From Saccharibacillus soli (GTDB taxonomy: Bacteria; Bacillota; Bacilli; Paenibacillales; Paenibacillaceae), in assembly GCA_002189105.1 (NCBI GenBank), contig NIOB01000005.1, positions 186,001 through 250,000 on the forward strand: 64,000 nt of DNA. Reading direction: 5' to 3'. A program made the translations under genes and the position numbers. Under the pieces are notes generated by a model, which was not told where the DNA came from, did not search any database, and saw only the letters and a program-made list of their open reading frames with translations. Below are positions 1 to 8,459 of the stretch, piece after piece (position 1 is the stretch's first letter; each line of letters begins with the position of its first letter).

Positions 1-294
1 CGCCGCGCTTTGCTCCCGCAGCTGCATCGCTTCCGCTTCCAGTTCGCGTGAACGCAAAGTCATCTCGTCCAACTGCTGCTGCAAGTCCTGGTTCGTCACA
101 TTGGTTTCCGCCATATTCACTGCGGCTAATACCGCAATGCGTACCGTGTCGAGACGCGGATGGCCCGTTGCAATCGCAGTCATACGCTCGTCAACCATAT
201 GCGCGACCCGTTTTACGTATTCCTGGCTGCTTCCGAGAATTTTATAGGACGTTCCGTATATCTCTACGTTGACTGTCTTCCGTTCTTCAGCCAT
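1..294 (-). CDS. zapA: Cell division protein ZapA (3' end outside window)
   Basis: ZapA binds and cross-links FtsZ filaments at the division site in the cytoplasm. The 98 visible codons start at ATG 294 after a GAGAGGAGCGG ribosome site and begin MAEERKTVNVEIYGTSYKI, followed by the typical ZapA pattern of a short beta region, a helix containing VKRVAHMVDERM, and then a Glu/Gln-rich coiled coil from about residue 65. The gene is cut by the left edge, so its length cannot be judged. It points away from pheT and is the first gene of a leftward unit. In Bacillales zapA commonly lies next to pheT, which fits. The family call is confident from N-terminal sequence and neighbourhood. Confidence 0.88.
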   Translation of the reverse strand, partial: MAEERKTVNVEIYGTSYKILGSSQEYVKRVAHMVDERMTAIATGHPRLDTVRIAVLAAVNMAETNVTNQDLQQQLDEMTLRSRELEAEAMQLREQSAA

Positions 295-697
295 ATTCGC
301 CCGCTCCTCTCTATGATATGAAGTCATCTATCCCTGATAGGTCTCAAGTTATTAATCTCGGGTAAATCCATCGCAGAATACGACCTAGCGAAAATGAAGA
401 TCATCCTTCCGCGATTCCGTTGGGCGAATCCACTGCGGTTATGGAACAAGTGCAAGCAGCGGCTGTGCCGATATTCATGCGTCTACCTTGTAAATCGTCC
501 ACGAATCAAAAAATGGACCTTTGCACCATTTCCTTTTGGCAGGGGTAAGCGGGTTAGACTGAGGCTTTTCATTCGCTTCTACCGCATTTCGCCTATCGTC
601 ATTATGACGCTTGTTCAGCCTGAAAGTTGCTCCGGGTTAAAGCGCTGGTTGCCCCCACCACTTCTCCTCCACAAAGCGTCAGCCGTTCTTGACAGCC
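295..697. other. Intergenic region between zapA and the pheT terminator
   Basis: About 400 bases without a recognisable gene. It should hold the zapA promoter, but no convincing -35/-10 pair was found. The only coding hint is a 19-codon minus-strand frame at 661-602 that starts GTG right after a strong GGAGGAGAA site; it shows no recognisable product. Confidence 0.5.
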
Positions 698-770
698 AAA
701 AACCGCATCCCTCTTTAGGAATTAAGCCCGCCTGGGCGGACCGGATTCCTAAAGAATTCGATGCGGTTTT
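698..770 (-). terminator. Long hairpin terminator of pheST
   Basis: Three stacked inverted repeats form one long hairpin: 698-709 with 760-770, 714-722 with 745-753, and 726-729 with 734-737. A T run follows on the minus strand. It lies just downstream of the pheT stop. The AT-rich outer arms may let it work on both strands. Confidence 0.85.
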
Positions 771-793
771 GTCTTCTCCTGCCGAGAGAATGC

Positions 794-3223
794 TTACTTT
801 CTCAATTCGGCGGCGAAAGTTTGCTCCAGAGCGTTCACAACATTCTGTTGGGCTTGTGCAACTTCTTCGTCAGTCAGCGTCCGTTCCGGATTCCGATACG
901 TCAGTGACAAGGCTACGCTTTTCTTGCCTGCTGCGACGTGTTCGCCCGTGTAGACATCGAACACACGCACATCTTCCAGCAGCTCACCCGCCGAAGCACG
1001 TACCGAGGACAACAGCGCTCCCGCTTCGATCGCCTGATCGACTACAATAGCGATGTCACGCTGCGCGGACGGATAACGCGGCAGTTCACGATATTCCATT
1101 TCCGGCATGGCTGCTGCATACCATTCATCGAGACAGATCTCGGCGACATACGTATCCTCCAGATCAAAATCGCGTTGAAGCTGCGGATGCAGTTGACCCA
1201 GCACGCCTACACGCTTGTCTGGCGCCTGGCTCAAGTACAGCGAAGCGGAGCGTCCCGGATGGAATCCATCTGGTGCATCGGCGCGGTATTCCGCTTGCAG
1301 TCCCAGCTCGGCCAATACGCTCTCCACGGCTCCCTTGAGGTCGAAGAAATCGACTTTGCGCGACTGCGCTCCAACGACCTCTTCGACTTTGCTGCCGGTC
1401 AGCAGCAGACCCAGCATCGTCAACTCGGTCGGTTGAGCCGTTACTTTCTCTTCATTGGAATGGAACACTTTGCCGATCTCGAACAGCGACAGATCCGCGT
1501 TCTTGCGATTGCGGTTATAAGCGGCCGATTCCAGCAGCAGCGGCAGCAGGCTTGTGCGCAGAACGCTGCGTTCTTCACTCATCGGCATCGCCAGTGGAAC
1601 GGCGTTCGTGCCCGCCGAGAACGCCGTGAACTTCGTCGTGTTTTCAGGGCGCGTGAACGAATACGTAATCGCTTCATGGAAGCCGCCGTGAGTCAGCATA
1701 CGACGGATGGTCAGACGCACCGCCTGGGACTTGGTGTAAGATCCTGGCGTAGTAGGGCCTTCGATCACGGTCGTCGGGATATTGTCGTAGCCGTGAATAC
1801 GCGCGGCTTCTTCGATCAGGTCCACATCGCGTGTAATATCGCCGCGGCGTGTAGGCACCTGCACCTCAATAACGCCCTGTGCGCTGTCCGCACATTTGAA
1901 GTTCAAGCGTGCGAAGATGGCTTTGACTTCCAACATCGAAATGTCCGTACCCAGGTAAGCATTCAGCTTGGGCAGCGACAGAGAGATCGTCTTCTCCTGA
2001 ACCGAACCGCCGCGCTGTTCCACAATACCATGTGCGACGGAACCACCCGCGTGACGGGCCAGCAGCAGCGCTGCACGATCCAGCGCCGCGATGACTGCCG
2101 AAGGATCGACTTCCTTTTCAAAACGCAGGCTGGCTTCCGAACGCAGTCCCAGCTTTCTCGACGTCTTCCGCACGGAAGCTCCGGCGAACTTGGCCGATTC
2201 GAGCGCGATGTTCACGGTGGATTCCGTAACTTCCGTCTCCAGTCCACCCATCACACCTGCGAGGGCTGCCGGGCGATCTTCACCCGTAATCAGCAGCATC
2301 GACGGATCAAGCTTGCGCTCCTGACCGTCAAGCGTCGTCAGCACTTCGCCTTCACGCGCCGAACGTACGCCAATGCTTGAACCCAGCTTGTCCGCGTCGA
2401 ACGCATGCAGCGGCTGCCCACATTCCAGCATGACATAATTCGTAATATCCACGACATTATTGGTCGGACGAATACCCGCCGCCATCAGGCGATTCTGCAT
2501 CCACTGCGGCGAAGGGCCAATCTTCACGCCCGAAATATAACGGATCGCATAGTGCGAACACAACTCGCCGTTTTCCACCGTAACGCTAACTTTCTCCGAA
2601 GCCGAACCTCCGGCTTCGATCAGGTCAATTGCCGGGAGCTTCACGTCACGACCCAGAATGGCCGCTGTCTCATAAGCTGCACCGATCATCGACAGACAGT
2701 CGGAACGGTTTGGCGTCAGGTCAAACTCCAGTACGGCATCATCCAGACCCAGCACCTGAGTGATCGGCAGACCGATTTCTGTGCCTTCTGGCAGGACGAG
2801 AATCCCTTCCTGCTGATCTTTTGGCAGCAGCTTGTCATTCATGCCCAGCTCTTTGGCCGAGCAGATCATGCCCTGCGAAGCAACGCCGCGCAGCTTGGCA
2901 CTTTTGATCTTGAAGTCACCTGGCAGTACCGCGCCGACAACGGCAACGGGTACTTTCTGGCCGGCATCGACGTTTTTCGCGCCGCAGACGATCTGAAGAT
3001 CTTCGCCTGAACCGACATCAACCGTACATACATTCAATTTGTCCGCATCGGGATGCTTTTCCTTGTGCTTCACATAACCAACAACCACGCCATTGACGCC
3101 CAGATTCCGATGTTCGATCTCGTCGATCTCAATCCCGGAACGCGTAATTTTTTCAGCCAGTTCTTCAGGCGTTACGCCGTCCAGACTTACATATTCGGAT
3201 AACCATTGTGTGGATACTTTCAC
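794..3223 (-). CDS. pheT: Phenylalanine--tRNA ligase beta subunit
   Basis: Beta chain of the cytoplasmic alpha2-beta2 PheRS, which charges tRNA-Phe. The 809-residue length matches the bacterial family (about 800). Domains in order: EMAP/tRNA-binding fold at about 40-150, B3/B4 editing domain at about 210-380, B5 domain at about 405-490, a class II catalytic-like core at about 500-700, and the C-terminal anticodon-binding FDX-ACB domain from about 712. The start is GTG at 3223, chosen because AAGGAAG lies about 10 bases upstream and the protein begins VKVSTQWLSEY as in homologues. It follows pheS by 54 bases in the same operon and is controlled by the upstream Phe T-box. Confidence 0.97.
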   Translation of the reverse strand: MKVSTQWLSEYVSLDGVTPEELAEKITRSGIEIDEIEHRNLGVNGVVVGYVKHKEKHPDADKLNVCTVDVGSGEDLQIVCGAKNVDAGQKVPVAVVGAVLPGDFKIKSAKLRGVASQGMICSAKELGMNDKLLPKDQQEGILVLPEGTEIGLPITQVLGLDDAVLEFDLTPNRSDCLSMIGAAYETAAILGRDVKLPAIDLIEAGGSASEKVSVTVENGELCSHYAIRYISGVKIGPSPQWMQNRLMAAGIRPTNNVVDITNYVMLECGQPLHAFDADKLGSSIGVRSAREGEVLTTLDGQERKLDPSMLLITGEDRPAALAGVMGGLETEVTESTVNIALESAKFAGASVRKTSRKLGLRSEASLRFEKEVDPSAVIAALDRAALLLARHAGGSVAHGIVEQRGGSVQEKTISLSLPKLNAYLGTDISMLEVKAIFARLNFKCADSAQGVIEVQVPTRRGDITRDVDLIEEAARIHGYDNIPTTVIEGPTTPGSYTKSQAVRLTIRRMLTHGGFHEAITYSFTRPENTTKFTAFSAGTNAVPLAMPMSEERSVLRTSLLPLLLESAAYNRNRKNADLSLFEIGKVFHSNEEKVTAQPTELTMLGLLLTGSKVEEVVGAQSRKVDFFDLKGAVESVLAELGLQAEYRADAPDGFHPGRSASLYLSQAPDKRVGVLGQLHPQLQRDFDLEDTYVAEICLDEWYAAAMPEMEYRELPRYPSAQRDIAIVVDQAIEAGALLSSVRASAGELLEDVRVFDVYTGEHVAAGKKSVALSLTYRNPERTLTDEEVAQAQQNVVNALEQTFAAELRK

Positions 3224-3277
3224 TGCCCGCTCACTTCCTTATTTGGGTATGGATACTGCTTATTTAACGCACTTGAT

Positions 3278-4294
3278 CTATTGACGGGCGAACTGCTTCA
3301 GGAAGCGTTCGTCGTTATTGTAGAAATGACGAATGTCGTCGATGCCGTATTTCAGCATGGCAATTCGTTCTGCACCCATGCCGAACGCGAAGCCGCTGTA
3401 CTGCTCCGGATCGTAGCCGCTCATCTCCAATACGCGCGGATGCACCATCCCGCAGCCGAGGATTTCCAGCCAGCTTGGCTCAGTTGCCCCTTTTTTCTTG
3501 TACATCACGTCCACTTCCGCGCTCGGTTCAGTGAACGGGAAGAAGCTTGGACGCATCCGAATCTGGGCATCTTCACCGAACAGCTTCTGAATGAAGGTGA
3601 GCAGCGTGCCTTTGAGGTCGCTCATGCGGATATTTTTCCCGATGACCAAGCCTTCAATCTGATGGAACTGGAACGAGTGGGTCGCGTCGTCATCGTCGCG
3701 GCGGTACACTTTGCCCGGGCAGATGACCTTGATCGGCACTTCGCCATCCATACGCTGCATGGTACGCACCTGAACCGGAGACGTGTGCGTTCTCAGCAGC
3801 AGTTCTTCCGTGATATAGAAAGAGTCCTGCATATCGCGTGCCGGGTGATCCTTGGGCAGGTTCAGGGCTTCAAAGTTATGATAGTCCGTCTCCACTTCCG
3901 GTCCTTCCGCAATCTGATACCCCATGCCAATGAAGATCTCTTCAATCTCCTGAATGACCTGCATCAGCGGATGTACCGCACCGCGCGGCAGCTTGCGTCC
4001 AGGCAGCGTCACATCGATGGTCTCCGAAGCCAGACGGCGCTCCGTCTCCTCGCGTTCAAACCGCTCTGCATGTGTGGTGACCGCCGCGTCAATCGCGTCG
4101 CGCACCTCATTGGCGAGCTGACCAATCACCGGACGTTCTTCAGCCGACAATCCGCCCATTCCGCGCAGGATTTCGGTCAATTTGCCTTTTTTGCCTTGAT
4201 ATTTAACGCGCAGCTCATCCAGCCGCTTGGCGTCCAGAACGCTTTTCAGTTCCTCCAGCGCCTCATGTTTCAGTTGTTCCAATCTCTCTCTCAT
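3278..4294 (-). CDS. pheS: Phenylalanine--tRNA ligase alpha subunit
   Basis: Catalytic alpha chain of PheRS. 338 residues, close to the usual 340-345. An N-terminal coiled-coil arm (about 1-85, [20 protein letters not shown]) is followed by the class II aminoacyl-tRNA synthetase core, with motif 2 around residues 175-215 ([20 protein letters not shown]) and motif 3 near the C-terminus ([18 protein letters not shown]). The start ATG at 4294 has an AAGGAG site upstream. It is the first gene of pheST and its expression should be switched by the Phe T-box leader directly upstream. Confidence 0.97.
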   Translation of the reverse strand: MRERLEQLKHEALEELKSVLDAKRLDELRVKYQGKKGKLTEILRGMGGLSAEERPVIGQLANEVRDAIDAAVTTHAERFEREETERRLASETIDVTLPGRKLPRGAVHPLMQVIQEIEEIFIGMGYQIAEGPEVETDYHNFEALNLPKDHPARDMQDSFYITEELLLRTHTSPVQVRTMQRMDGEVPIKVICPGKVYRRDDDDATHSFQFHQIEGLVIGKNIRMSDLKGTLLTFIQKLFGEDAQIRMRPSFFPFTEPSAEVDVMYKKKGATEPSWLEILGCGMVHPRVLEMSGYDPEQYSGFAFGMGAERIAMLKYGIDDIRHFYNNDERFLKQFARQ

Positions 4295-4344
4295 CGTCCG
4301 CAGACTCCTTTCCCATAGGGAAGCTTTGAAGAATTACCTTTGCC

Positions 4345-4669
4345 GGATAAAACAAAAAGATCTTTCCGCCCCAAGGGACGAAAAGATCGCGTTACCACCC
4401 TAATTCAGAAGCCTTCCGCCGAACAAACGGCATGCTGGAACACTGCGGCCGCATCGGCCGGGCTTCTCTCAGAGACGAGGGTATCGGGTCGTCAATCCGG
4501 CGATCCTACTGCGGGTACGTACCCGGTTCAGAACGCAGCTCCGGAGCGAACTTCGGCATCGGCGTAATCGTAAAAATGCTCTCAATCCACGGCATTTTCT
4601 CCCTGTACGGCGGCGGTGCTTACTCTTCTCCATCATCGCATTTCTTTTATGATTCTCTTGTCGATTATG
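4345..4669 (-). promoter_or_regulatory. T-box leader, tRNA-Phe specific
   Basis: The minus-strand leader contains the conserved T-box GGGTGGTAACGCG (4401-4389) followed by a terminator hairpin (4388-4359) and a T run at 4357-4350. In stem I the specifier region reads GAAG-TTC-GCTCCGGAG with TTC (Phe) at 4550-4548. Uncharged tRNA-Phe pairing with the specifier and with the T-box bulge is expected to stabilise the antiterminator and turn on pheST. Confidence 0.94.
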
Positions 4670-4676
4670 CTCATTC

Positions 4677-4706
4677 ATTCTACTAAAAAGCCGCAGGTGG
4701 CGTCAA
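4677..4706 (-). promoter_or_regulatory. SigA-type promoter of the pheST T-box transcript
   Basis: Minus strand TTGACG (4706-4701), 18-base spacer, TAGAAT (4682-4677). It lies just upstream of the T-box leader and immediately after the end of the ABC-F gene. Confidence 0.72.
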
Positions 4707-4732
4707 TCGCAATTTATCCCGTCCTTTCACCC

Positions 4733-6598
4733 TCAGCCTTTTCCCGCCAGAGCCATCAGCTCCCGCTTCAATTCCCGAATCTCCGCGAGCGCTTCCGGTT
4801 TCATCGTGACTGGCGAGTTTCCGTCCTCTGCTTCACCTCGCAGCAGCTCCGCCAGCTTCAGCTCCAGCATAAGCCGCCGTTCGTTTTCCTCGCGTCCGCC
4901 TGGCATTTTGGCCTGAAGCTTGCGGTTTTCCTCCTGTTCCTCCAGACTGCCCTCGAACAGAAGGAATCCGCCCTTGCCATCCAGCTCCACGATTCGGTTG
5001 GCTGCCTTCCTGACCAGCATCCGGTCGTGGGAGACGAGCAGCAGCGCACCCTGATAACGCATGAGCGCTGACTCCATCACTTCGCGTGTGTCGATGTCGA
5101 GATAGTTATTGGGTTCATCCAGCACCAGCAGATTCGCTCCGCCAAAATACAGTCGAATAAACGCCGCCCGGCATTTTTCGCCCATGCTCAGATTCCCGAT
5201 CGTCTTGAAGACATCTTCCCGTGGGAACAGGAAACAGCCGAGAATCGTCCGCGCTTCAGTCTGCGTCATATTGGGCAGTTCGAGCAGAGTGTCCAGCAGG
5301 GTCTTGTCAACTGGCAGCCCTTCCAGCTCCTGCGAAAAATAACCAATCTTCACTCCGGGGTGCAGCTGAACGTCCCCATCCGTTGGTTCCAGCTTGCCCG
5401 TTGCCAGACGCAGCATCGTGGTCTTGCCGCTTCCGTTGGGCCCTCTCACCGCAAGGCGGTCTCCCCGATTCAATTGAAAATGGGCATCTCGCAAAATCTC
5501 ATGTTCGCCGTAAGCAAAATCGACATGTTCAAATCGCAGCAGTGTTCTGGCCTCGAACCCTTCGTCTTCCAGATTCATCTTGAGCTGCGGCGCTTTACGC
5601 ACACTGCCGACACTTTCGGCATCCAGACGTTCCAGCTGCTTCTGCTTGGCATGATAACGAGAGACGTTTTTCTTGGCCTTCGCCTTATAGAAACTCTGTG
5701 TGATCTTGACTTCGTTCTGGTGGGTCGCCGCATTATGAGCCTGAAGGAACCACTGCTGATAATTGCGAATCGACTCTTCCAGCGCCTTTCTCTGCTGCTC
5801 TTGCTTCTTGTGCAGCGCTTCATGCTCCCGAAGCTCGCGCTCCTTATGAGCCTTGTAGTCACTGTAACCGCCCGGATACTTCTGGATGCCGTCTGGATTC
5901 AGCTCACAGACCGCCGTTGCCACTTCATCGATAAATTGCCGGTCATGCGATACGAAAAGCAAGGTGCCTGTGTAGGTCTTCAGATATTCTTCCAACCCAT
6001 GCAGACTCTCTTCATCCAGATGGTTGGTCGGTTCGTCGAGAATCAGCAGCTTGGGCGACTTGGCGAGCAGGGCAGCCAGGCGAACTCGCGTCTTCTGTCC
6101 CCCACTGAGTGAGGCATAAGGCTGATCCCAAGTCTCCTGCGGTATGCCAATGCGTCTGAGCTGCTGCTCCACTTCATGCTCCCAATCGAAGCCGCCCTGT
6201 GACTCATAAGCTTCAAAAGCCGCACCATAGGCTTCAAGGGCTTCCTGCGCTTCCGCTTCGCTGCCGTTCATCCGATGAGTGAGCGACTCCAGTTGGCTCT
6301 TGAGCCCATGCAGCCTGTCATTTTCCTGATAAGCGCGTTCAAGAGCGGTCAAGCCTTCCGGAATCTCTTCATGCTGCTTCATCATGCCCCACTCTTCGAG
6401 CGGCAGCAGTCGTTCGACTTTCCCTTCGGTCGCTTCCTCCATACCCGCCAGTATGCGCAGCAGCGTTGTCTTGCCGCAGCCGTTGCGCCCGAACAACGCC
6501 AAGCGTTCTCCTTCGATTACTTCCAGATTTACCTTTTCAAACAACAACCGGCCGTTCCATTCCTTGGCCAGCTCTCTTCCGATCATCCATGTACGCAT
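4733..6598 (-). CDS. ABC-F family ribosomal protection protein
   Basis: Cytoplasmic duplicated-ATPase ABC-F protein of 621 residues without membrane segments; such proteins act on the ribosome, and the antibiotic-resistance members dislodge drugs from the 50S subunit. First cassette: Walker A GRNGCGKTT, signature LSGGQKTR, Walker B LLILDEPTNHLD. A charged linker follows, then the second cassette with GPNGSGKTT, signature LSMGEKCR and LLVLDEPNNYLD. A Glu/Arg-rich C-terminal tail follows. The start is placed at ATG 6598 (MRTWMIGREL) behind AGAGGATG. A terminator hairpin lies just upstream in a leader of about 345 bases. That arrangement supports a drug-inducible resistance type, although a housekeeping role in translation cannot be excluded. 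Confidence 0.85.
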   Translation of the reverse strand: MRTWMIGRELAKEWNGRLLFEKVNLEVIEGERLALFGRNGCGKTTLLRILAGMEEATEGKVERLLPLEEWGMMKQHEEIPEGLTALERAYQENDRLHGLKSQLESLTHRMNGSEAEAQEALEAYGAAFEAYESQGGFDWEHEVEQQLRRIGIPQETWDQPYASLSGGQKTRVRLAALLAKSPKLLILDEPTNHLDEESLHGLEEYLKTYTGTLLFVSHDRQFIDEVATAVCELNPDGIQKYPGGYSDYKAHKERELREHEALHKKQEQQRKALEESIRNYQQWFLQAHNAATHQNEVKITQSFYKAKAKKNVSRYHAKQKQLERLDAESVGSVRKAPQLKMNLEDEGFEARTLLRFEHVDFAYGEHEILRDAHFQLNRGDRLAVRGPNGSGKTTMLRLATGKLEPTDGDVQLHPGVKIGYFSQELEGLPVDKTLLDTLLELPNMTQTEARTILGCFLFPREDVFKTIGNLSMGEKCRAAFIRLYFGGANLLVLDEPNNYLDIDTREVMESALMRYQGALLLVSHDRMLVRKAANRIVELDGKGGFLLFEGSLEEQEENRKLQAKMPGGREENERRLMLELKLAELLRGEAEDGNSPVTMKPEALAEIRELKRELMALAGKG

Positions 6599-6943
6599 GT
6601 GGTATTCATCCTCTCTATACAAAAAAGTCCACAGGGACGACAAACGCCGCTGCGGACTTCATGGAGAGTAAATGGATAAACGTATGTTTACGCACGGAAA
6701 GAAGACCTTTTTTTGAATAAAAACAGACGCAAAAAAGGCACCGACTCCCCAGCGGAAGACAGACGTATCCCTCTCGCACTCATGCCGCAGCCAAGCGATC
6801 CCGCGACTGCCTGCCGTTGTTCGCTTTTTGGCCAGCTCAAAATGAGCCGTCTCAAAAACGAATATGCTGAGTTAGATGAGGTCGTACATCTTGTTCTTCA
6901 TGTTAGGGGTGGTTACCTCTCAAATTCTACAGAATATGTGAAT
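6599..6943 (-). promoter_or_regulatory. Putative transcription-attenuation leader of the ABC-F gene
   Basis: The promoter at 6950-6978 implies about 345 untranslated bases before the ABC-F start. The leader contains two small candidate reading frames: MKNKMYDLI (6901-6872, poorly placed ribosome site) and a 31-codon Arg-rich frame starting MSARGIRLSS (6783-6688, no clear ribosome site). It also contains a U run near 6731-6736 and a clear terminator hairpin at 6620-6659. This resembles ribosome-stalling attenuators of ABC-F and erm-type genes, but the switching mechanism is inferred. Confidence 0.62.
6620..6659 (-). terminator. Attenuator hairpin before the ABC-F start
   Basis: Minus-strand stem AAGTCCGCAG (6659-6650) pairs with CTGTGGACTT (6634-6625), nine of ten bases matched, and is followed by TTTTTTG. 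It ends about 20 bases before the ABC-F start codon, so it can only act as a conditional terminator of that gene. Confidence 0.75.
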
Positions 6944-6949
6944 GAAGCC

Positions 6950-6978
6950 AGTATAGCGAAAGTTTCAGATGGGCGCAA
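6950..6978 (-). promoter_or_regulatory. Promoter of the ABC-F leader
   Basis: TTGCGC (6978-6973), 17-base spacer, TATACT (6955-6950) on the minus strand. The -35 begins directly after the stop codon of the small membrane protein gene at 6984. Confidence 0.68.
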
Positions 6979-6983
6979 GCCCT

Positions 6984-7148
6984 TTATCCGCCAATTAAGC
7001 CCGCCGCCGCGAGCCAGACTGCCTTGAATCCCAGCCCTGCCAGGAACAACACGCCCCCGACGAAAGCCAGATACGTCAGCAGTCCAATGCCCGCGATCAG
7101 CGCCAGCCCAATGCCTTGTCCCCGTTTGCCGTTCATGCCGTTTTCCAT
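6984..7148 (-). CDS. Small hydrophobic membrane protein, 54 residues
   Basis: A short frame starting ATG 7148 after an AGGGAG site 9 bases away. The product begins MENGMNGKRGQGIG and then has two hydrophobic stretches (about residues 14-36 and 38-53) broken by a Gly/Phe/Lys turn, predicting a two-helix membrane hairpin with a basic N-terminus. No Cys and no recognised family. The gene is rich in high-GC codons like its neighbours, which supports real coding. It lies between the divergent scrR gene and the ABC-F unit and could be co-transcribed with the latter. Function unknown. Confidence 0.6.
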   Translation of the reverse strand: MENGMNGKRGQGIGLALIAGIGLLTYLAFVGGVLFLAGLGFKAVWLAAAGLIGG

Positions 7149-7322
7149 ATCAGGACGCTCCCTATGCAGCCGATTGGGTGTTCTACCCTATACTTCTCCC
7201 CCGGGTAAAAAACCCTTCTTCTCTCTTATCGGTCAGATGTTCCATTTTCAACACCCTTCCTCTGCAAAAGTTCGGTGAACATGCTAAAATCGACGTAGTG
7301 AAAAAGAAGGGAAACGACCTCT

Positions 7323-8321
7323 ATGAACAAAACCATATCGGACATCGCACAGATGGCAGGTGTTGCCAAAAGTACGGTGTCGCGTTATCTCAACGGCGGC
7401 TCTGTCAGCGTCAAAACGAAGCAAAAGTTAGAGCGAATCACCCGTGAAGCCGGTTATGTGCCCAATACCTTTGCCCAGAGCCTCAAAGCCAAGCGCACCA
7501 ATCTGATCGGCACAATCGTGCCCCGTCTGGATTCATTTGCAGCGGCGCAGACCATGACCGGCATCGACGAAGAAATCCGTGCCGCTGGCGGACAAATGCT
7601 GATCTACAACGCCGGACAGGATCGGGAGCGCGAGCTGGAAGCCATGCAGGAACTGGCTCGGCAGAAGGTTGCTGGAATCATTCTCATGCCTGCCCGCGTG
7701 ACCCCGGAGCATCTGCGCATTGCCGAAGCAGCCGGAATTCCGGTTCTGCTGGTCGGTCAAGGCAGCGACAAGCTGCACAGTGTGATCTACGATGACCACC
7801 GGGCAGGGCTGCTCATGGGACGTTATGTGCTGGAACAGGGGCATCGCCGCATCGCCTATCTCGGCGTTACGGAAGAAGATGAAGCCGTTGGCCGCCAGCG
7901 CAAAGCGGGCTTTGCTCAAGCGGTTCAAGAGTGCGCAGGCTGTGAAGTCTTTTATTACGAGAGCAGTTTCAAGATTGCCGATGCAAGGCTGATCGCCGAG
8001 CGGATTCTGGAGGAATGTTCACCAACGCTGATCGTCTGCGCTACAGACAATATCGCCCTGGGCGTGGTCAAGGCCGCGCATATACATGGCTTATCCATTC
8101 CGCATGAACTGTCCATCACCGGTTTTGGCGGCTATGAAGTTACAGAGATTATCCACCCTACACTGACGACAGTACGCTTTCCTTACTTTGAAGCCGGGAA
8201 GCTGGCCGCCCGCCTCGTGCAGCGACTTGCCGCTGGCGAAGAGGTGGAATGGCAGACGATATTGGATGTTGAACTTCTTCGTCAAGAAAGCGTTGACAAT
8301 CTGAATATCCGTTCGTTATAA
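7323..8321 (+). CDS. scrR: LacI-family repressor of the sucrose operon
   Basis: 332 residues, the usual LacI length. The N-terminal helix-turn-helix is at about 4-24 (TISDIAQMAGVAKSTVSRYL) and the hinge helix at about 45-58. A periplasmic-binding-protein-like effector domain follows from about 60, with DDHRAG and the RQRKAGF segment typical of sugar-responsive members. It should bind the GGAACCGGTTCC palindromes found immediately downstream and release them when sucrose or a phosphorylated sugar is present; that effector is inferred from the neighbours. The start ATG 7323 lies behind GAAGGGAAA. The promoter of scrB sits within its last codons, so repressor gene and target overlap. Confidence 0.86.
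   Translation: MNKTISDIAQMAGVAKSTVSRYLNGGSVSVKTKQKLERITREAGYVPNTFAQSLKAKRTNLIGTIVPRLDSFAAAQTMTGIDEEIRAAGGQMLIYNAGQDRERELEAMQELARQKVAGIILMPARVTPEHLRIAEAAGIPVLLVGQGSDKLHSVIYDDHRAGLLMGRYVLEQGHRRIAYLGVTEEDEAVGRQRKAGFAQAVQECAGCEVFYYESSFKIADARLIAERILEECSPTLIVCATDNIALGVVKAAHIHGLSIPHELSITGFGGYEVTEIIHPTLTTVRFPYFEAGKLAARLVQRLAAGEEVEWQTILDVELLRQESVDNLNIRSL
8285..8298 (+). promoter_or_regulatory. cre site (CcpA operator) over the scrB promoter -35
   Basis: AGAAAGCGTTGACA matches the catabolite-response consensus TGWAANCGNTNWCA at every position except the first. It overlaps the -35 hexamer at 8293-8298, a position that would give CcpA-dependent glucose repression of the sucrose genes. Confidence 0.65.
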
Positions 8322-8322
8322 T
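8293..8322 (+). promoter_or_regulatory. Promoter of the scrB-scrK-scrA operon
   Basis: Consensus TTGACA (8293-8298), 18-base spacer, TATAAT (8317-8322), lying across the end of scrR. The expected transcript start, near 8329, coincides with the first operator palindrome. Confidence 0.82.
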
Positions 8323-8328
8323 GCAATC

Positions 8329-8340
8329 GGAACCGGTTCC
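8329..8340. promoter_or_regulatory. Sucrose repressor operator O1
   Basis: Perfect palindrome GGAACCGGTTCC with the central CG typical of LacI-family sites, at the predicted transcript start. Confidence 0.8.
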
Positions 8341-8368
8341 AAATCGATCTCTTCAAAGTTCTTTTTTT

Positions 8369-8380
8369 GGAATCGGCTCC
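8369..8380. promoter_or_regulatory. Degenerate operator O2
   Basis: GGAATCGGCTCC differs from the perfect palindrome at two positions. It lies 40 bases after O1 and is probably a weak repressor site. Confidence 0.5.
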
Positions 8381-8428
8381 GTTTGCTTATTAGAGGTTTC
8401 ATTGCAGTTTAATTTTTTAATGTTTTTC

Positions 8429-8440
8429 GGAACCGGTTCC
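8429..8440. promoter_or_regulatory. Sucrose repressor operator O3
   Basis: Perfect GGAACCGGTTCC, 100 bases after O1, in an AT-rich untranslated region. Confidence 0.75.
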
Positions 8441-8459
8441 TCTTTTTTTATCTCGAAAA

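Noticed and set aside
394-1050. Plus-strand frame of 218 codons at the left edge
   Set aside because: It crosses the pheT terminator and the end of pheT antisense, has no ribosome site and an Arg/Leu/Pro-rich shadow composition.
938-2380. Plus-strand frame of 480 codons inside pheT
   Set aside because: Antisense shadow of pheT; the pheT product is full length with all domains.
3206-4318. Plus-strand frame of 370 codons across pheS
   Set aside because: Antisense shadow of pheS, His/Arg/Phe-rich and without a start site.
6905-6914. Plus-strand GGGTGGTTAC resembling a T-box core
   Set aside because: No CGCG continuation, terminator or specifier stem follows on that strand, and the nearest plus-strand gene is a sugar repressor.
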